Source: Aptenodytes patagonicus (lineage: Eukaryota > Chordata > Aves > Sphenisciformes > Spheniscidae). Taken from it: DNA of 64,000 nt. Below are positions 32,701 through 44,050 of this stretch, piece by piece. The stretch covers positions 5,948,491 through 6,012,490 of the forward strand of contig NC_134973.1 of the NCBI RefSeq assembly GCF_965638725.1, given 5' to 3'. Made by a program: the position numbers and the translations under genes. Position 1 is the stretch's first letter. Each line of letters begins with the position of its first letter. Below the pieces are notes generated by a model. That model was not told the DNA's origin. It ran no database searches and saw only the letters and a program-made list of their open reading frames with translations.

Positions 32701-35700
32701 CGCCTCCTGGCCAGTACGGGGACAGGGTTCAGAAGGTCCCACCAGCGCCCAGCGCTGCCCCGGGGCCGTGCCCACACTGGCGGGAATTGGAGAGGGAGAC
32801 GCCAGCTCCGACCAGGGGCCCGTCCCGGACGCTGGTGCCTCCATGGGGAGAGGCAGAGGGGTCAGCGCCCAGCCCACGGCAGGGATGGGGGCTTCTGGCT
32901 GGGGCGGCTGGAAGCCTCTCACCCCCCACAAAGCAACGTGCACAGCCCTTACCCCAAAAGGACCCTTTGCCCCCTGAGCTCCCCAGGACGCGGGTGATGC
33001 TGGGAGTTGGGGGGTGCAGGGCTGCCTCCAGATGCAGGAATGTGGCTCCATCAGCACCCGCGGGGAGGAAGGCCAGGCAGGACCCAGAAACTTCCCGAGA
33101 CAGGGATTCACCCCCAAGCAGGAGGGATTCCTGCAGACAGGGTGTGTGCTGGGAGCTGTTGGGAGGTACAGAGGGGGATTTCCCTGTGGGAGACGGGTCA
33201 CTTTGGGAGACGGGGGCGGGGAGGAGGAGGGGGAAATTCCCCATCTGCTTGGCCCAGCTCTCCCCATGGGAAATTCCCTGGTGGGAGACAGACAGTTTCC
33301 CGGTTTGCTCCCTGATTTCCATAGTTGGGGCCTATCCAAGGGAAGGGGAGAGCGGCAGGCTGAGCCCCTGCAGCATCTCTGCTGAAAGCTGCAGGGGTGA
33401 GACCCTGGGACAGAGGGGCATGACCCACACCCCAGGGCTGCTGGAGCAAGCAGGACCCTTGTTGCCCTCCACTCTGGGACGCTGCCACCAGCGCGGCAGG
33501 GTCCGGCCGTCCAGACTGTCTCGAGCAAGGGAGGGAGGCAGCGGGACCATCTGCACATGACCCCGACCCCACAGCCCAGCTACCCCTCCCTGCGCTGGGT
33601 CCCCGGGGGGGACACCATGTCCCCAGCAGCTGGAGCCAGGAATTTTGCCTCCCCACTGGAGGCCCGTTGTGGAGCCCCCGGGGTCTGGCCAGCACCTTCC
33701 CGTGGGGCTCAGCCTCCCCGGCTGCTGGCACAGGGCTGGTGGCTGCAGCCCACTTTATCCTGGAGTAACCTCTCCCGGCCCCGCGAGCCCGGGGAGCAGG
33801 AGCACAGCTCGTCTCATCCACCCTTTTCCAAGGCCTCCGGCTCACTGGAGCCCGGTGGGGAGCAGCACCAGCTCCATCTGGATGGGATAGGCAGGGGCTT
33901 TCTGAAGGGTGGGGAGTTGTGTTGTACGTGCCGGCCGGGCTCTCCGGCGGTTTCAGCAAAGGTCCTGCTCCCAGACCCCAATGATCCCCAGGAGCCACAG
34001 CCCCCAGTGCTGTCTGTGGCTGCCAGCAGCCCCCCGTGTCCCCCAGCCTCCCCACAGAGGTGAAGGCAGACCCCTGGGACAAGGGCTGCCCGTCCCCACT
34101 GCGCTCTGCCCCACACATGGGGGGGAGCCATGCTCCCCAGCCAGCCCCTGGAGAGGGTCCCAGTGCTCCTGGCACCCGCCAAGTGGGGCCAGCCTGCCTG
34201 GCCGCCACAGGGCTGAGCCCATGGTGGGAGATGGGGCAGAAAGCCAGGGCCAGAATCTCACTCAGCCTTCAGCTGGCACAGGGTGTGATCCCGAGCCTCG
34301 CCAGGACAGGGCCGAGGACCAGCCGGGACAACAGCACCAGGGGGTGCAGAGGCGCTGGCAGAAGCGGTTTTGTTAAGAGCCTTTTTCCCCCTCTTTAAGC
34401 AAATAACGATGTGACCTTCCAAAGACCTGCTCCTGCCTACTGCGGTCAGCAGGTCCTCGAGCATGTTCTCACACGGCCACGCAAGTGCGACTGGGGGATC
34501 TGCGCCTCCGGTGCGCGCCAAAACATCTGGCGGGGCTGGAACTCACAGCTGGAGAGTTTCCACTTCTGGAACTGCCCGTTACATAAAGCCATTTCACACA
34601 CATGCTGGGAGGAGGCAGGGGAGCAGAGGGGAAGAAATAGATCTTTTTTCCTTAAAAAAAAAAACTAAGAAGTTTCCCTCTGAGCAGACCTGGCGAGGGC
34701 AGGGGTGGGAGGCCCCAGCCACAGCAGAGTTAACCTGGGAACAGGGAGTCCCAGCTCGGCTCCTCGCACTCGGGTTGCCCAGCCAAGACCCAGGTCATGC
34801 ATCCCACTCCGCAGAGTAGGATACAAAAATATACACAAAGTGAGAGCTGCCAGGGGACGGAGGCTGTCCCATGAGCCCTGGCCCCCTGGCAGCATCCATC
34901 CCAGAGCTGCAGCAGCAGGAGCACGGGGTCGGCGGTCCCCGGGGTCCCTGTGCCATCCCAGACAGCCCAGGAGGGCACTGGAGATCCCTGCCTGGTGAGG
35001 GGCAGCCCAGCCCCATCGCTGCCACTTCACCCAGAGCTGCGGGCTCCAAGCATCCTCCCCAGGGCTCCAAGCATCCTCCCTGAGCAGACCTCAGCCCTGC
35101 CGCAGCCCGCTTGCCCCACAGCCGCACTCACCTTTGCAGGGGTGGCAGGTCACCAGCCCCAGAAAGCCCAACAGGCTGATCTTGTTGCCTGGGTAGGTAT
35201 AATTAGACCAAGCCACGTCCACGTTGCCGTTGGCACAGCATTCCTCCCACGTCACGCCCGTCTTCAGGATCATGGTGCACTTGGCCTCCTTCCCCTGCTG
35301 CAGCCAGCAGATCCCACCTGCGGAGACAACAGAGGGTGAGGGGTTGCCGCTGCACTGTGCCACCACGCGAAGGGCAGTGAGACCCCGGCCATGGCCGGGC
35401 CACCCATGGGGCAGAGGCATGGGGACCGCACCGCTGCCCAGGAAGGTTCAGCATGGGACGAGCTGGCTCCCACCTCTCCTGTGGCACAAGGACTGTCCTG
35501 GAGCAGGTGTCCCTGTGGGCCCCCAGCACAGTGCGGCAGCTCTGCGCCTGCACTGCTGTCCCAACACCCCAGGGTTCGACAGCCTGTGTCCTCTGGCAAC
35601 AGGCTCCAAACCCAGCACTGGGGCCGCAGGGATGCACCAGCTATCCCAGCACTCGCAACCGATGCTCTGGGAGATGCCCAGCCAGCGAGCCAGGGTGTGG

Positions 35701-38188
35701 GCTTGCAGCTTACCCCCTTGCCCTGCCCTCCCTGCATCGCTGCCTAACTCCTGCCTGACCCCACAGAGGGGAGGCTCCAGCCCCCACCACCTCTCCGCAG
35801 GGACACCCAAAGCGGGGCTGATGGGCGCCTGTGCTGCAAGTGCTGGATCCCTGGCACGCGCCAGCGGCCCCACGGAGGGACAGGGACTGGCCCCACGGCA
35901 CGGGGGCCCAACACGCACGGCCTTTGCAAGGAGCAGCCAAGCCACCGGCTGGAGAACAGGGCACTTGACACAGCCCTTGGGATGGGGCCAGCCCAGCGGC
36001 ATTGGATCCCTCTGAGTCAAAAGCCTGTTTGTTCCTTAACCCCACGAGCGAATCAGTTTTTTTTTTTTGTGAGTGATTCCTTTGCAATTTCCGCCTCTGC
36101 AAACCAGCCTCTTCTGACGCTTATTTGGGTTTATGCTCTCATTAGCTGCGTTTGAGGTTTGTTAAACAGCTAAAGATGTGAGCGAGGGATGGGGGAAGGG
36201 ACAGATCCTGCCAGTGCCAGGCTGGAGTCGCTCCCCTCCAGAAGTAGGGATTCACCCTGCTCCAAACCAGAGTCAGCACCCACCTTGGACCCCAGGTGTG
36301 TGTCATCCCCACCCACCACGCACCCGATTTTGGTTCGGCCAAAAGCATGTGGGGCTCCTGGCCCAGCTGCAGCCAGCAACAGCTCCGCAGGGCGGCCGTG
36401 AATGGAGCAAACCCTTGGGCTGCGGGAACCTGCTGCCTGGACACCTCTGGAAGCATCAGCCAGGCCAACACACCTCTGCCATCAGTGGGCTTATCCCCCA
36501 TGGATTTGCCTAATTGCTCTTTCAAGCCCATTTTTCCTTTACAGCACCCCATGACCCCAATTCCCCCACGGTACTGAGCTCCCCAGGAGTCGTGTGCTGG
36601 CTTTGGACCATGCTCGCCCTGCAACTGCTGCCCGTGGGCACAGCCACATGCAGAGTGATCCCACCTGCAACAGGATGGACCCACGCACCCCCCGCCCACG
36701 TGTCCGGCCTATGGGGCACACCCCTGGCCAGCAGCAGCGGGACACCCGCCGCCTTCCAAGCCACGCTGGGGTGTGGAGACACCGACAAGGGATGCGCCTC
36801 AGGCAGGAGGGGACAGAGCCCACCCGCCCTGTGAGCAGAGCCAGGCGGCTGCAGGCTGGAGGGGGCCAGTGCGGGGCTCTCAGGGCGCCCCATCCTCGGC
36901 ACCTCAGCCACAAGGGTGCAGCACTCCCGCGCTCAGCATAGCTGAAGGACCTGGGCTCTGGCCAGGGGGGAACGCAGCATGTCCCTGCCCGGGGCCTTCC
37001 AGCACTTGTACTTGACCCTGCGAAGCAGCAAGCGGAAATCCTGCAGGCTGGGGCGATGCCAAACGCAATCCCAGGGGCTGCAGCAGCACGAGGGGCCTCA
37101 CGGGAGCCTCCCCCATCCTTCAGGGCATCCTGACCTGCCGCTATCCAGGGAGCACAGCGCCTGCCCACACTGGCAGGGAGTGATGGAGACAAACGGGACT
37201 GTGTGAGGGGGAAGATGGAAACTCCAGAGCCTCTGCGGGAGAACCGATGCTGGCAGTAGCAGCCACAGCTCCGCATTGCTGGGAAGGGCTGCTGGAGCCC
37301 CAGACCAGGGTCCCGGCTGGCCTGGGTGCCGGGATGGCTTCTCTGCAAGGAAACAGCTACCAAAGAGCCCGGACATCTCCCAAGCACCCACGAGAGCTGC
37401 CAGCATGGTCAGCTGAACCGGGAGGGGTTCAAGCTGCAAACTCCACACCCAGATCATGAACCGGCCGCCGTTCCCAGTTCTCCCTACCCAGCTCACAAAG
37501 CTCCGGAGCGCAGCTCTCCTGCCCCCCAGCCTGGGGTGAGGGATCCCCTCCCAGGCAGCTGTCCTGGGAGCAGTGTGGGGGGGCTGGTGGGGCCAGCCAG
37601 GCTGTTGCCCCCATCGCCCCCATCCCAGGGGGACGTGGCAGCGGGGCCACGCGGGACCCTGGGTACTTGCTCCCGCTTGCGGCAGCCCCAGGAGCGAGCC
37701 TGATGGAGGCAGCTGCCTCCAGGGAGGGACAGGGGCCACCTGAGCGGCACTGCCGGGCACCGCTCTGCCACCGCCTGGCACCCGAGCGCCTCCCGGTAAA
37801 ACGGGTTTCTGCTGCCGAGAGCCCAGCCCCGCAGCCCGCACCCACCCGGCCGGGGCGGCGGCTGCCGGGAGGGACGGGGAGGGGGGCGGGGATAGCGGCG
37901 CCCGGGGCGAGGGCGCAGGCCGGTAACGGCGCCGGGACCCCGAGCCGGGCCGCCCCTGCTCCAAGCACCTGCCGACGGGGCCGGGACGGGGCGCGGCGGG
38001 GAGCGGCGGCACCGACGGCCCGGGACGGCGGACGGAGCGGGCGGGCGGCCCCGGCTGCCCAGGCGACCCCGGCGCGACCACCCCGCCGGGACCCCCCGCC
38101 GCCCCGGGCGGCACTTACCGTGCGCGGCGGCGGCGGCGGCGGCGGGGCTGCAGAGGGCGAGCAGGCAGAGCGCCAGCCGCAGCGGCAT
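29725..38188 (-). CDS. FSTL3: Follistatin-like 3 (FSTL3), five exons, 250 aa
   Basis: A secreted glycoprotein that binds and neutralises activins and myostatin/GDF11. Exons 38188-38119, 35317-35132, 32130-31915, 30120-29893 and 29777-29725 join in frame (753 nt), and every internal junction is phase 1. Residues 1 to about 23 are an alanine-rich signal peptide. Residues 24-85 form the N-terminal domain starting [14 protein letters not shown]. Residues 86-157 and 158-233 are two follistatin domains, each a cysteine-rich EGF-like and Kazal-like pair. There is no third follistatin domain, which separates FSTL3 from follistatin. Sequons N62-Y-T and N204-V-T match the two in human FSTL3. The tail ends in the acidic AEENYV, as in human. 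The human gene likewise has five exons. Confidence 0.95.
29893..30120 (-). CDS. FSTL3: FSTL3 exon 4 (follistatin domain 2)
   Basis: 228 nt, residues 158-233: [20 protein letters not shown], then [34 protein letters not shown] and [13 protein letters not shown]. The [11 protein letters not shown] and RSIGVRH blocks are nearly identical to human FSTL3. Sequon N204-V-T. Confidence 0.96.
31915..32130 (-). CDS. FSTL3: FSTL3 exon 3 (follistatin domain 1)
   Basis: 216 nt, phase 1 to 1, residues 86-157: [19 protein letters not shown], then [28 protein letters not shown] and [13 protein letters not shown], the full cysteine ladder of a follistatin domain. Confidence 0.96.
35132..35317 (-). CDS. FSTL3: FSTL3 exon 2 (N-terminal domain)
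   Basis: 186 nt, phase 1 to 1, residues 24-85: [13 protein letters not shown] through [12 protein letters not shown]. In the family this domain contacts the activin type I receptor site. It carries the sequon N62-Y-T. Confidence 0.96.
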
Positions 38189-38400
38189 GGCCGGGCCGGG
38201 GCGGCGGGACGGGCCGGGACGGGGCCGGGACGCTCCGGCGACCTGTTGCCTGTGAGGCGGCGGCGGGGCCGGCGGCGCTATAAAGCGGCGGGGCGGCGTG
38301 AATCACCGGGCGGGGCGGCGGCGGCGGGGGGGCCGCGGCCGGGGGCGGGGGCAGCGGGGCGGGGGTGGAAGTTGGGGGGCAAGTGCGGGGGGCGAGGGGA
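37790..38400. promoter_or_regulatory. FSTL3: CpG island and promoter of FSTL3
   Basis: Dense CpG surrounds exon 1. On the minus strand GCTTTATAGC at 38276-38285 lies about 90 bp before the start codon and could act as a weak TATA-like element. GC boxes (GGGCGG/CCGCCC) are frequent. Confidence 0.7.
38119..38188 (-). CDS. FSTL3: FSTL3 exon 1 (signal peptide)
   Basis: 70 nt from [19 protein letters not shown], a run of alanines and HG. Residues 16-22 are seven consecutive alanines from a GCC/GCG triplet run. Donor GTAAGTGCC. It lies in a CpG island. Confidence 0.92.
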
Positions 38401-41400
38401 TGGGTGGCGAGAGTTGAGGTGCAAGGGAGGGGAGCGGGGGGGGGTGAGGGTGGAAATTGGGGTGCAAGTGGGGGGTGCGGGGGTGTCGGGGTGTGGGGTG
38501 GCAGCGGGGGTCTGCTCGTCACTGCCTGCGGGTGCCGGGTGGGCGAGGGTGGGGGTGTCGGGGTGGGGATGTGTCCACGTGTCCTCCAGACCGAGCAGGG
38601 GGCCGGCACCCTGCAGCTGGACCGCACTGGGATGGAGATGGGGAGGGGAAGGTTTGGGGGTGACCCCCACGCTCCGGGTGCGGAGGTGGCGGAGCCCATC
38701 AGCGGAGCAAGGGCTGGGGCAGAGAGAGCGGAGATGTGTCCCGGGTGACCCCGAGGCGTGGGGGAACGCCGGGGCCTGGGTGCTGCCCAGAGCAGCCCCC
38801 CTGTCCGACCCTGTCCCTCCCGCATGCTGCTCCTTCCCCACCCACCCATCCTTGCATGAACCCTCTGCCTCCTCCCACCCTCCTCCTCCTCCCCACAGCA
38901 GCCCTGTCTGGCAGCAGAGTTACGGTAAGGTCTGTGTCATGTGGCTCCTTTCATCTTTGCTCCCTAAACACCAGCACAGCTCCGCTGGCAGCCCAGCATC
39001 ACCCACACTGCGCCAGTAGGGAAACTGAGGCATCGCTGGGTCCTGCTGCCTTGAGCCACGTGAGCCCTTGTCTGGGCAAGCCATGCAAGGTGAGGTGGGG
39101 AAGTAGAAGAGCTAGGGGGGATGTACCCCCCATGGCACACACTGTCACTGTCCTCCCCACACATCCCCATCACCACCAGGGCCGCTCCATCCCAGCTGCC
39201 GAACGTGTGCCAGACCCTGCACGGCCCGGCCTGGGCTGGGGAACCATGGCTCTGCCAGTGCTACCAGGCTTCAGGGGGTTCCCGTCAGGACGAGGGCAGG
39301 CAGGGGGGCTGCAGGCTGCAGGAAGCCCAGGGCAAGGCAGGTCTGGCTCCCTGACATCGCCTGGCCTCACTCCCTGCTCAGTGCCACCGCACAGAGATCG
39401 CCCACCCGCCTGCAGGGGGGGTCGGGGCACAGTCAGGGCCCCTCGTCCGTCACCCCACTCCCCGGGCAGAGCGCTGGGGACACGGGGCTCTCTGCCTGTC
39501 CCTGCTTCTCCTGCTGCAGCCCAGGGCCCTTCTCCAGCCCTGTGAACTTCTGTGTCCGTCTCCTGGCTGTGCAGCTGAGGAACGTTTTACCCTTTGCACT
39601 GGCCTCAGCTGAGGTCATGTTTTCGGCAGAACTGAGCCAGGCTCTTTCAGGAGAGGGGCCCCGGCTGGAGGGCCCGGGGGACCTTGCACCACCCCTCTGG
39701 CCTGGCAGCAGCCTCCTCGCTCCGAGCTGGTGCCAGCACAGCATGAGCAGCTCGGTTTGGCGCGGGATGGGGCTGGATGCAGCTTTGGTCCAGTGAGACA
39801 CAGAGCAGGCCGGGTCCCATGACCGGGGGGGAGCAGGGTGCGATGCCAGCAGCCAGTGCAGGCAGAGCAGTTGTGTCCACTGGCACCATCATATCCCCGT
39901 CCCTCCCTCTGTCCTAAGGACAAGTCCCAGGGAAGGGCAGCGGGCTGGCCCTCCACCAAGGCAGATCTTCCTCCTCTTCTCCCCATACAGCCCCTTGCAC
40001 CCCCAGGGAGGGGACGGGAATGGGGAGGGCTGGGGTTTTACCCCAGGTGGCATTGGTGTAAACCAAAGCAGGGCTTTGGTGGAGGAGCCCTCGGGCCCTG
40101 CAGTGCCACAGTACCTCCGGACAGCATGTGTATGGTGCAGGGAGCCCCGCCGCGAAGGACAGCGAAGGGTCTGCTGTCCCGGGGAGGAAGGACGGAGCCG
40201 GCAGCCCCCGGATGTGCAGGCTTCTGGCGTGCTGCTGGCCCCGGGCTGGGCAGCACTGCTCCCTTCCCTGTCCCCGTCGCTGTTCCCGGCCGGCCTGACC
40301 CCGGCTTGCTCTGCTGGCCTCAGAGCAATTGCCCATGTAAGGGCAGAGGGCTGGGGAGCCAAATCCCCGATCTGGATTTCAATGAGCGAGCGGGTGGTGA
40401 TGCACTCACTCACATGCTCCAGGATGCAAGAGGAGCTTGCAGAGGCCAGGAAGGGATTTTCCCTGGCTGCGAGCAGCGTTGCACAATCGGCTGGCTCTGG
40501 CAGGGAAGGGGTCAGACCTCGCTCCGGAGCAGCAGACGCTGCCGCATCTGGAAGGGAGCAGCTGGGCTCCCGCTCTGCCTGACGTGGGGCAGGAGGAGCC
40601 TGGAGGCTGGGAGGGAAGCGGGTCGGGCTCCTTCCCTCAAGCCGGCATAACTCGGCACTGCCTCAAGAAAGCCTGCCGGTGCCCAGGGGCTCGGAGCTCC
40701 GCTGAAGCTGCCCTGCTCCCAGCAAAGCCATGCCAGGGGCTTTGCTTGCCCCCTGCCCTGGCTTCGGAGCCGGCAGCCCTGGGAAGCGCCGTCCTGCCGT
40801 GGGCAGGGAAGCAACTTGCCCACGGTCACGCCTCAGGCAGGGGCCAAGGCTGGTTCTCAAGCAAAGCTGGGAGCAAAACTCCACCAACCAGTCTGCCGCA
40901 CGTGGGGCGATGCTGCCTCCCTGCTCCCCTCCACTCCCACGACCGGCCCGGGTGGTAACTGAGCCCCAGCAGCACCCACAGAGCGAGGGGGGAGAGGAGC
41001 CAGGCTGGGAACCACGGAAAAAACCAGCCCTGCCGCAGTAGCGGCACCCGAGGAGAATCAAAGGACCCCATGGGCCAGGCAGGGGGCGGCGGGAAGAGCT
41101 GGAGCGGGGACAAAGGAGCTCTTTGCAGCCGCAGTGAATGGCAGCTTCACATCTGACCTTTCCGTCTGGGTGCTGGTATTGTGCTGGGTCAGGCAGCTTC
41201 CCCCTACGGTTTGGGCTGCAGCAAGATTTCAGGCTGAGGTTCAAGAGCCAACCATCCTCCCCCCCCAAAAACTGCTTCATTCTCCTCCTGAGCTGCTGGG
41301 TTCCTTTAAGGAGGGAATCTCGCCTCTCTCATCAGTTCAGGCTAATTAAACTCTGCTAAACCAATTAGAGCTGCAATTTGCAACAAGACATTCAATTGAG

Positions 41401-42225
41401 AAGTGTTTCTCGCAGAGCCCAGGGTCAGGGCACAGGCAGAAGAGCAGAGGTTTCATATTGACGGCGTGGATCTGCTGGCAGGCATTGGGCAGGTCCCTGG
41501 ATGTCTTTTGGTCGCCGTTTACCCCTCGGAGCAAAGCGATCCCGGCCCCGTTATGCTCCCCGTCGCAGCAGGACTCCCAGTTTTCTCCCATGCAAGCAGA
41601 GATGCTGCCAAACACCCCAGCAGTGCCCACAGGGAGCGGGGCTGCCGGCCGGGGGTCCCTGCAGCCCAAGGCACTGCCCGAGCTCAGGCATAGCCATGGG
41701 GCCACGGGAACCCAGAAACGCCCGGGAATGGGACCCGCACTCGGTGCGGCGGGGCCAGCTCGCTATCTGCCGAGGGTCGGCACCAAAGCGCAGCAAGAAC
41801 CCAGCAAGCAGGAACCGGGCAAAGCTCGACCCGAGCCTCAGTCTGCCCCTCCACGAGCATCCCTCAGAGCACGTGGCGAGCCGCTGGTGCGAGGCATGAG
41901 CGGAAGGCACAGCCCCGGTGCTGTGGGCAGCACCGGCTCCACAGCCCCACGGCACATGGCCCTTCCACCCTGGTGGGGAGCTGCCCCTCAAGGTGTGGAG
42001 CTGCTGCTGGCAGCTCTGACCCTGGGGCTGGATTTTCTCCGCTGTGTCTGCACAGCTCCAGCCGGGTAAATTGGAGAGATGCTTATGGCTCACGGCTGCA
42101 TCACCGGCGTTGGGGAGAGAGTGGCGGAGCGGTGCGATCTGCACCTCAATGGCCCGGCCGGCCACACTCCACCCCCAGCGCTGACACGTAGCTTTGCCCC
42201 GCGCCCCGGGGCAGCAGCGTCACCG
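38401..42225. other. Intergenic, FSTL3 side
   Basis: No gene was recognised. 38350-38580 is a G-rich low-complexity stretch with GGGTG steps. MIR-like scraps are noted at 39012-39030 (GGGAAACTGAGGCATC) and 40803-40870. Confidence 0.55.
40803..40870 (-). mobile_element. MIR-like SINE scrap
   Basis: AAGCAACTTGCCCACGGTCA followed by GGCAGGGGCC resembles the reverse complement of the MIR core, around its GTGACCTTGGGCAA segment. The match is short, so chance is not excluded. Confidence 0.35.
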
Positions 42226-42372
42226 CTCCATGCCTCAGTTTCCCCATCTGCTGCGGCAAGATAATGCTCCTCTGCTTGATCCTGCACTATCTCACAGGAA
42301 GGTTGCAGGGATTAGTTAGCTAATGTTTGCAAGGAGCTTTGAAGTTGAAAAGCCGTGAACAAATGCCAAGAA
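42226..42372 (+). mobile_element. Ancient MIR/L2-type SINE copy
   Basis: The order TGCCTCAGTTTCCCCATCTG, ATAATG, ATCTCACAGGAAGGTTG, AGGGATTAGTTAGCTAATG, GCAAGGAGCTTTGAA and GAACAAATGCCAAG follows the second half of the MIR/L2-tail consensus across about 145 bp. Divergence is high, as expected of a fossil shared by amniotes. Recognised from memory of the consensus. Confidence 0.7.
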
Positions 42373-42899
42373 GTGCTGAGCTGGATTCTCCTCGCCGAGT
42401 AATCGTTTCATGTTCCTGGGACACTTCCACTTCTGCAGATGAAGGAGGGCAGGGCGGGAGAGCTTGCGTGTGGGGAGGGCAGGGGGGCGGGAGGCTTGCA
42501 TATCTTCCCAAGACCTGCCCCTCCAAATCTGATCACCCGGCCTGTTTGACTCCTGATCAAACTCAAGATCCCTCCCGCTAATGCCTTTCTGCCACCCTGA
42601 CTGCACCCTGCGAATGCCCGGACCGAGGAGCGGGCTGTGGGACTTGCGAGGCAGCTTCTTGCAGCGTAGCGTGCCTTTCCCGTCCCCACCGGGCTCATGG
42701 TTCTGGCCCCTAACACAGCATCAACTGGGCAGTTAATTAACGTACCCTTTACCTCGGCTTCCAGGCTGCTGGCAGGAAAGAGGTTAAACGACGCGGCACC
42801 CGCTGCCCCCCTGCAGCCCCCCCAGCCTGACTCCCTGCCATTTGCTGATGATCTCCGTGCCAGTTTTCAGTGTATTGTAAAAGTCCCCATATCTCAGGC

Positions 42900-43020
42900 A
42901 ATTGGATTTAATTATTCGGGTAAGATTTTACGAGTCACTGTGTCAAAGGCTTAATTAAAGCCCAGATCTGTTCTGCTGCCTCCGCACGCCCATCCAGTGA
43001 GTCCATCAGGACGGTTTTCA
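42900..43020 (-). mobile_element. LINE (CR1/L2/L3-like) reverse transcriptase remnant
   Basis: The minus strand reads GCCTTTGACACAGTG, giving AFDTV in the place of the CR1 reverse-transcriptase motif DFSKAFDTV. The preceding nucleotides fit the ...LVDEGKAVDVVYLDF part only loosely. An in-frame stop falls at the Lys position of the motif, so the copy is dead. It is a short, strongly diverged piece. Confidence 0.55.
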
Positions 43021-43532
43021 GCTCTCCGGTTTCGGCTGGGCGTGAGCTGCTCCCCGATCTCGCTGCTGCTGCTGCTGCTTGGGGCCCTCTGCCCCTCTGC
43101 CCCTCCGCACCTCTCCCTTGGGGTGGCAGATCCCAGCTGAGCCTCAGGGGGTGCCTGGAGGGGAGACCCAGACCCCCTTCCTGCTGTTGGCACCCAGCAT
43201 CGCCCTGTGCACTGCAGGGCCCAGAGCTGCAGAAAGCATCATCCCAGGGCAGGTTTGCTCCCTCTCCCTTCCTCAGCACTGTCCTCCCGCTCTCCAGGGT
43301 TTTGGCTGCCCCCAGCAAGAGCCGTGCTTGCCTGACACCTCTTCCCTTCCAAGCATCTTTGGTTCTGGTGCCCCCAGCTCCGCCCCATGTTGGATGGAAG
43401 ATGCTCTTGGCTCTGTCTTTGCTGGGGAAATGCTGGTGCATGGAGCCAGGAGGTGCAAGCAGCGTGGAGTGGAGACCGGGAAGGCTGGGATGAGGGAAAG
43501 CAGCAGCCGGAGCTGGGAGGCAGCAGGGATGT

Positions 43533-43590
43533 CCCATCCCATCCCATCCCATCCCATCCCATCCCATCCCATCCCATCCCATCCCGTCCC
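43533..43590. repeat. (CCCAT)n microsatellite
   Basis: About ten almost perfect copies of CCCAT followed by two CCCGT units. It is a purer relative of the array at 25926. Confidence 0.95.
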
Positions 43591-44002
43591 GCAGAACACT
43601 GCTGCCCGGCCCAGGAGAAGGAGACGGGTCTGACAAAGTGTGTTTCCCCTCTCAGTGAAAGAACAGATGTCTCTTGTCTATGGCCTGCAGTTGGCTCTGG
43701 TTTTTATCTCTCCTGTCTGTGCACACACAGATTTACAGCTGCCTTAATGAGTTCCTTACAAAATGATCTTGTTGCCCACATGGCTGGCTGAGCCTCACAG
43801 GGGGCGGGCATGGGGGGAGCCGGGGCGAGGGGTCGGCAGGATTCCACCGTGGCCCACGAGGCTCATGTCGGCAGCCCCGAATGCCTGCACAAGCCATGGG
43901 TCACCCGCCGGGGTCCAGCCCGAGCTGGGTGCACCACAAGCGGAGGGGGAAGGACACGGCTCTGGCTGGGGAGGAAGGAGAGAGGGGCTCCCTGCTGCCG
44001 CT

Positions 44003-44050
44003 CAGCCCCGCACAGCCCCATACAGCCCCACACAGCCCCACACAGCCCCA
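44003..44050. repeat. 10 bp CACAGCCCCA tandem array
   Basis: Four to five copies of a 10 bp unit (CACAGCCCCA or TACAGCCCCA). Confidence 0.9.

Larger units (their letters stand above)
29778..38118 (-). other. FSTL3: FSTL3 introns
   Basis: The introns are 29778-29892 (115 bp), 30121-31914, 32131-35131 and 35318-38118. No further coding exon was seen. At 35040-35085 a 24 bp segment containing GGGCTCCAAGCATCCTCCCC is duplicated in tandem. Confidence 0.6.

Noticed and set aside
38880-38935. A possible exon with donor GTAAGG near 38925
   Set aside because: The open frame around it is low-complexity and no partner exon or family match could be found.
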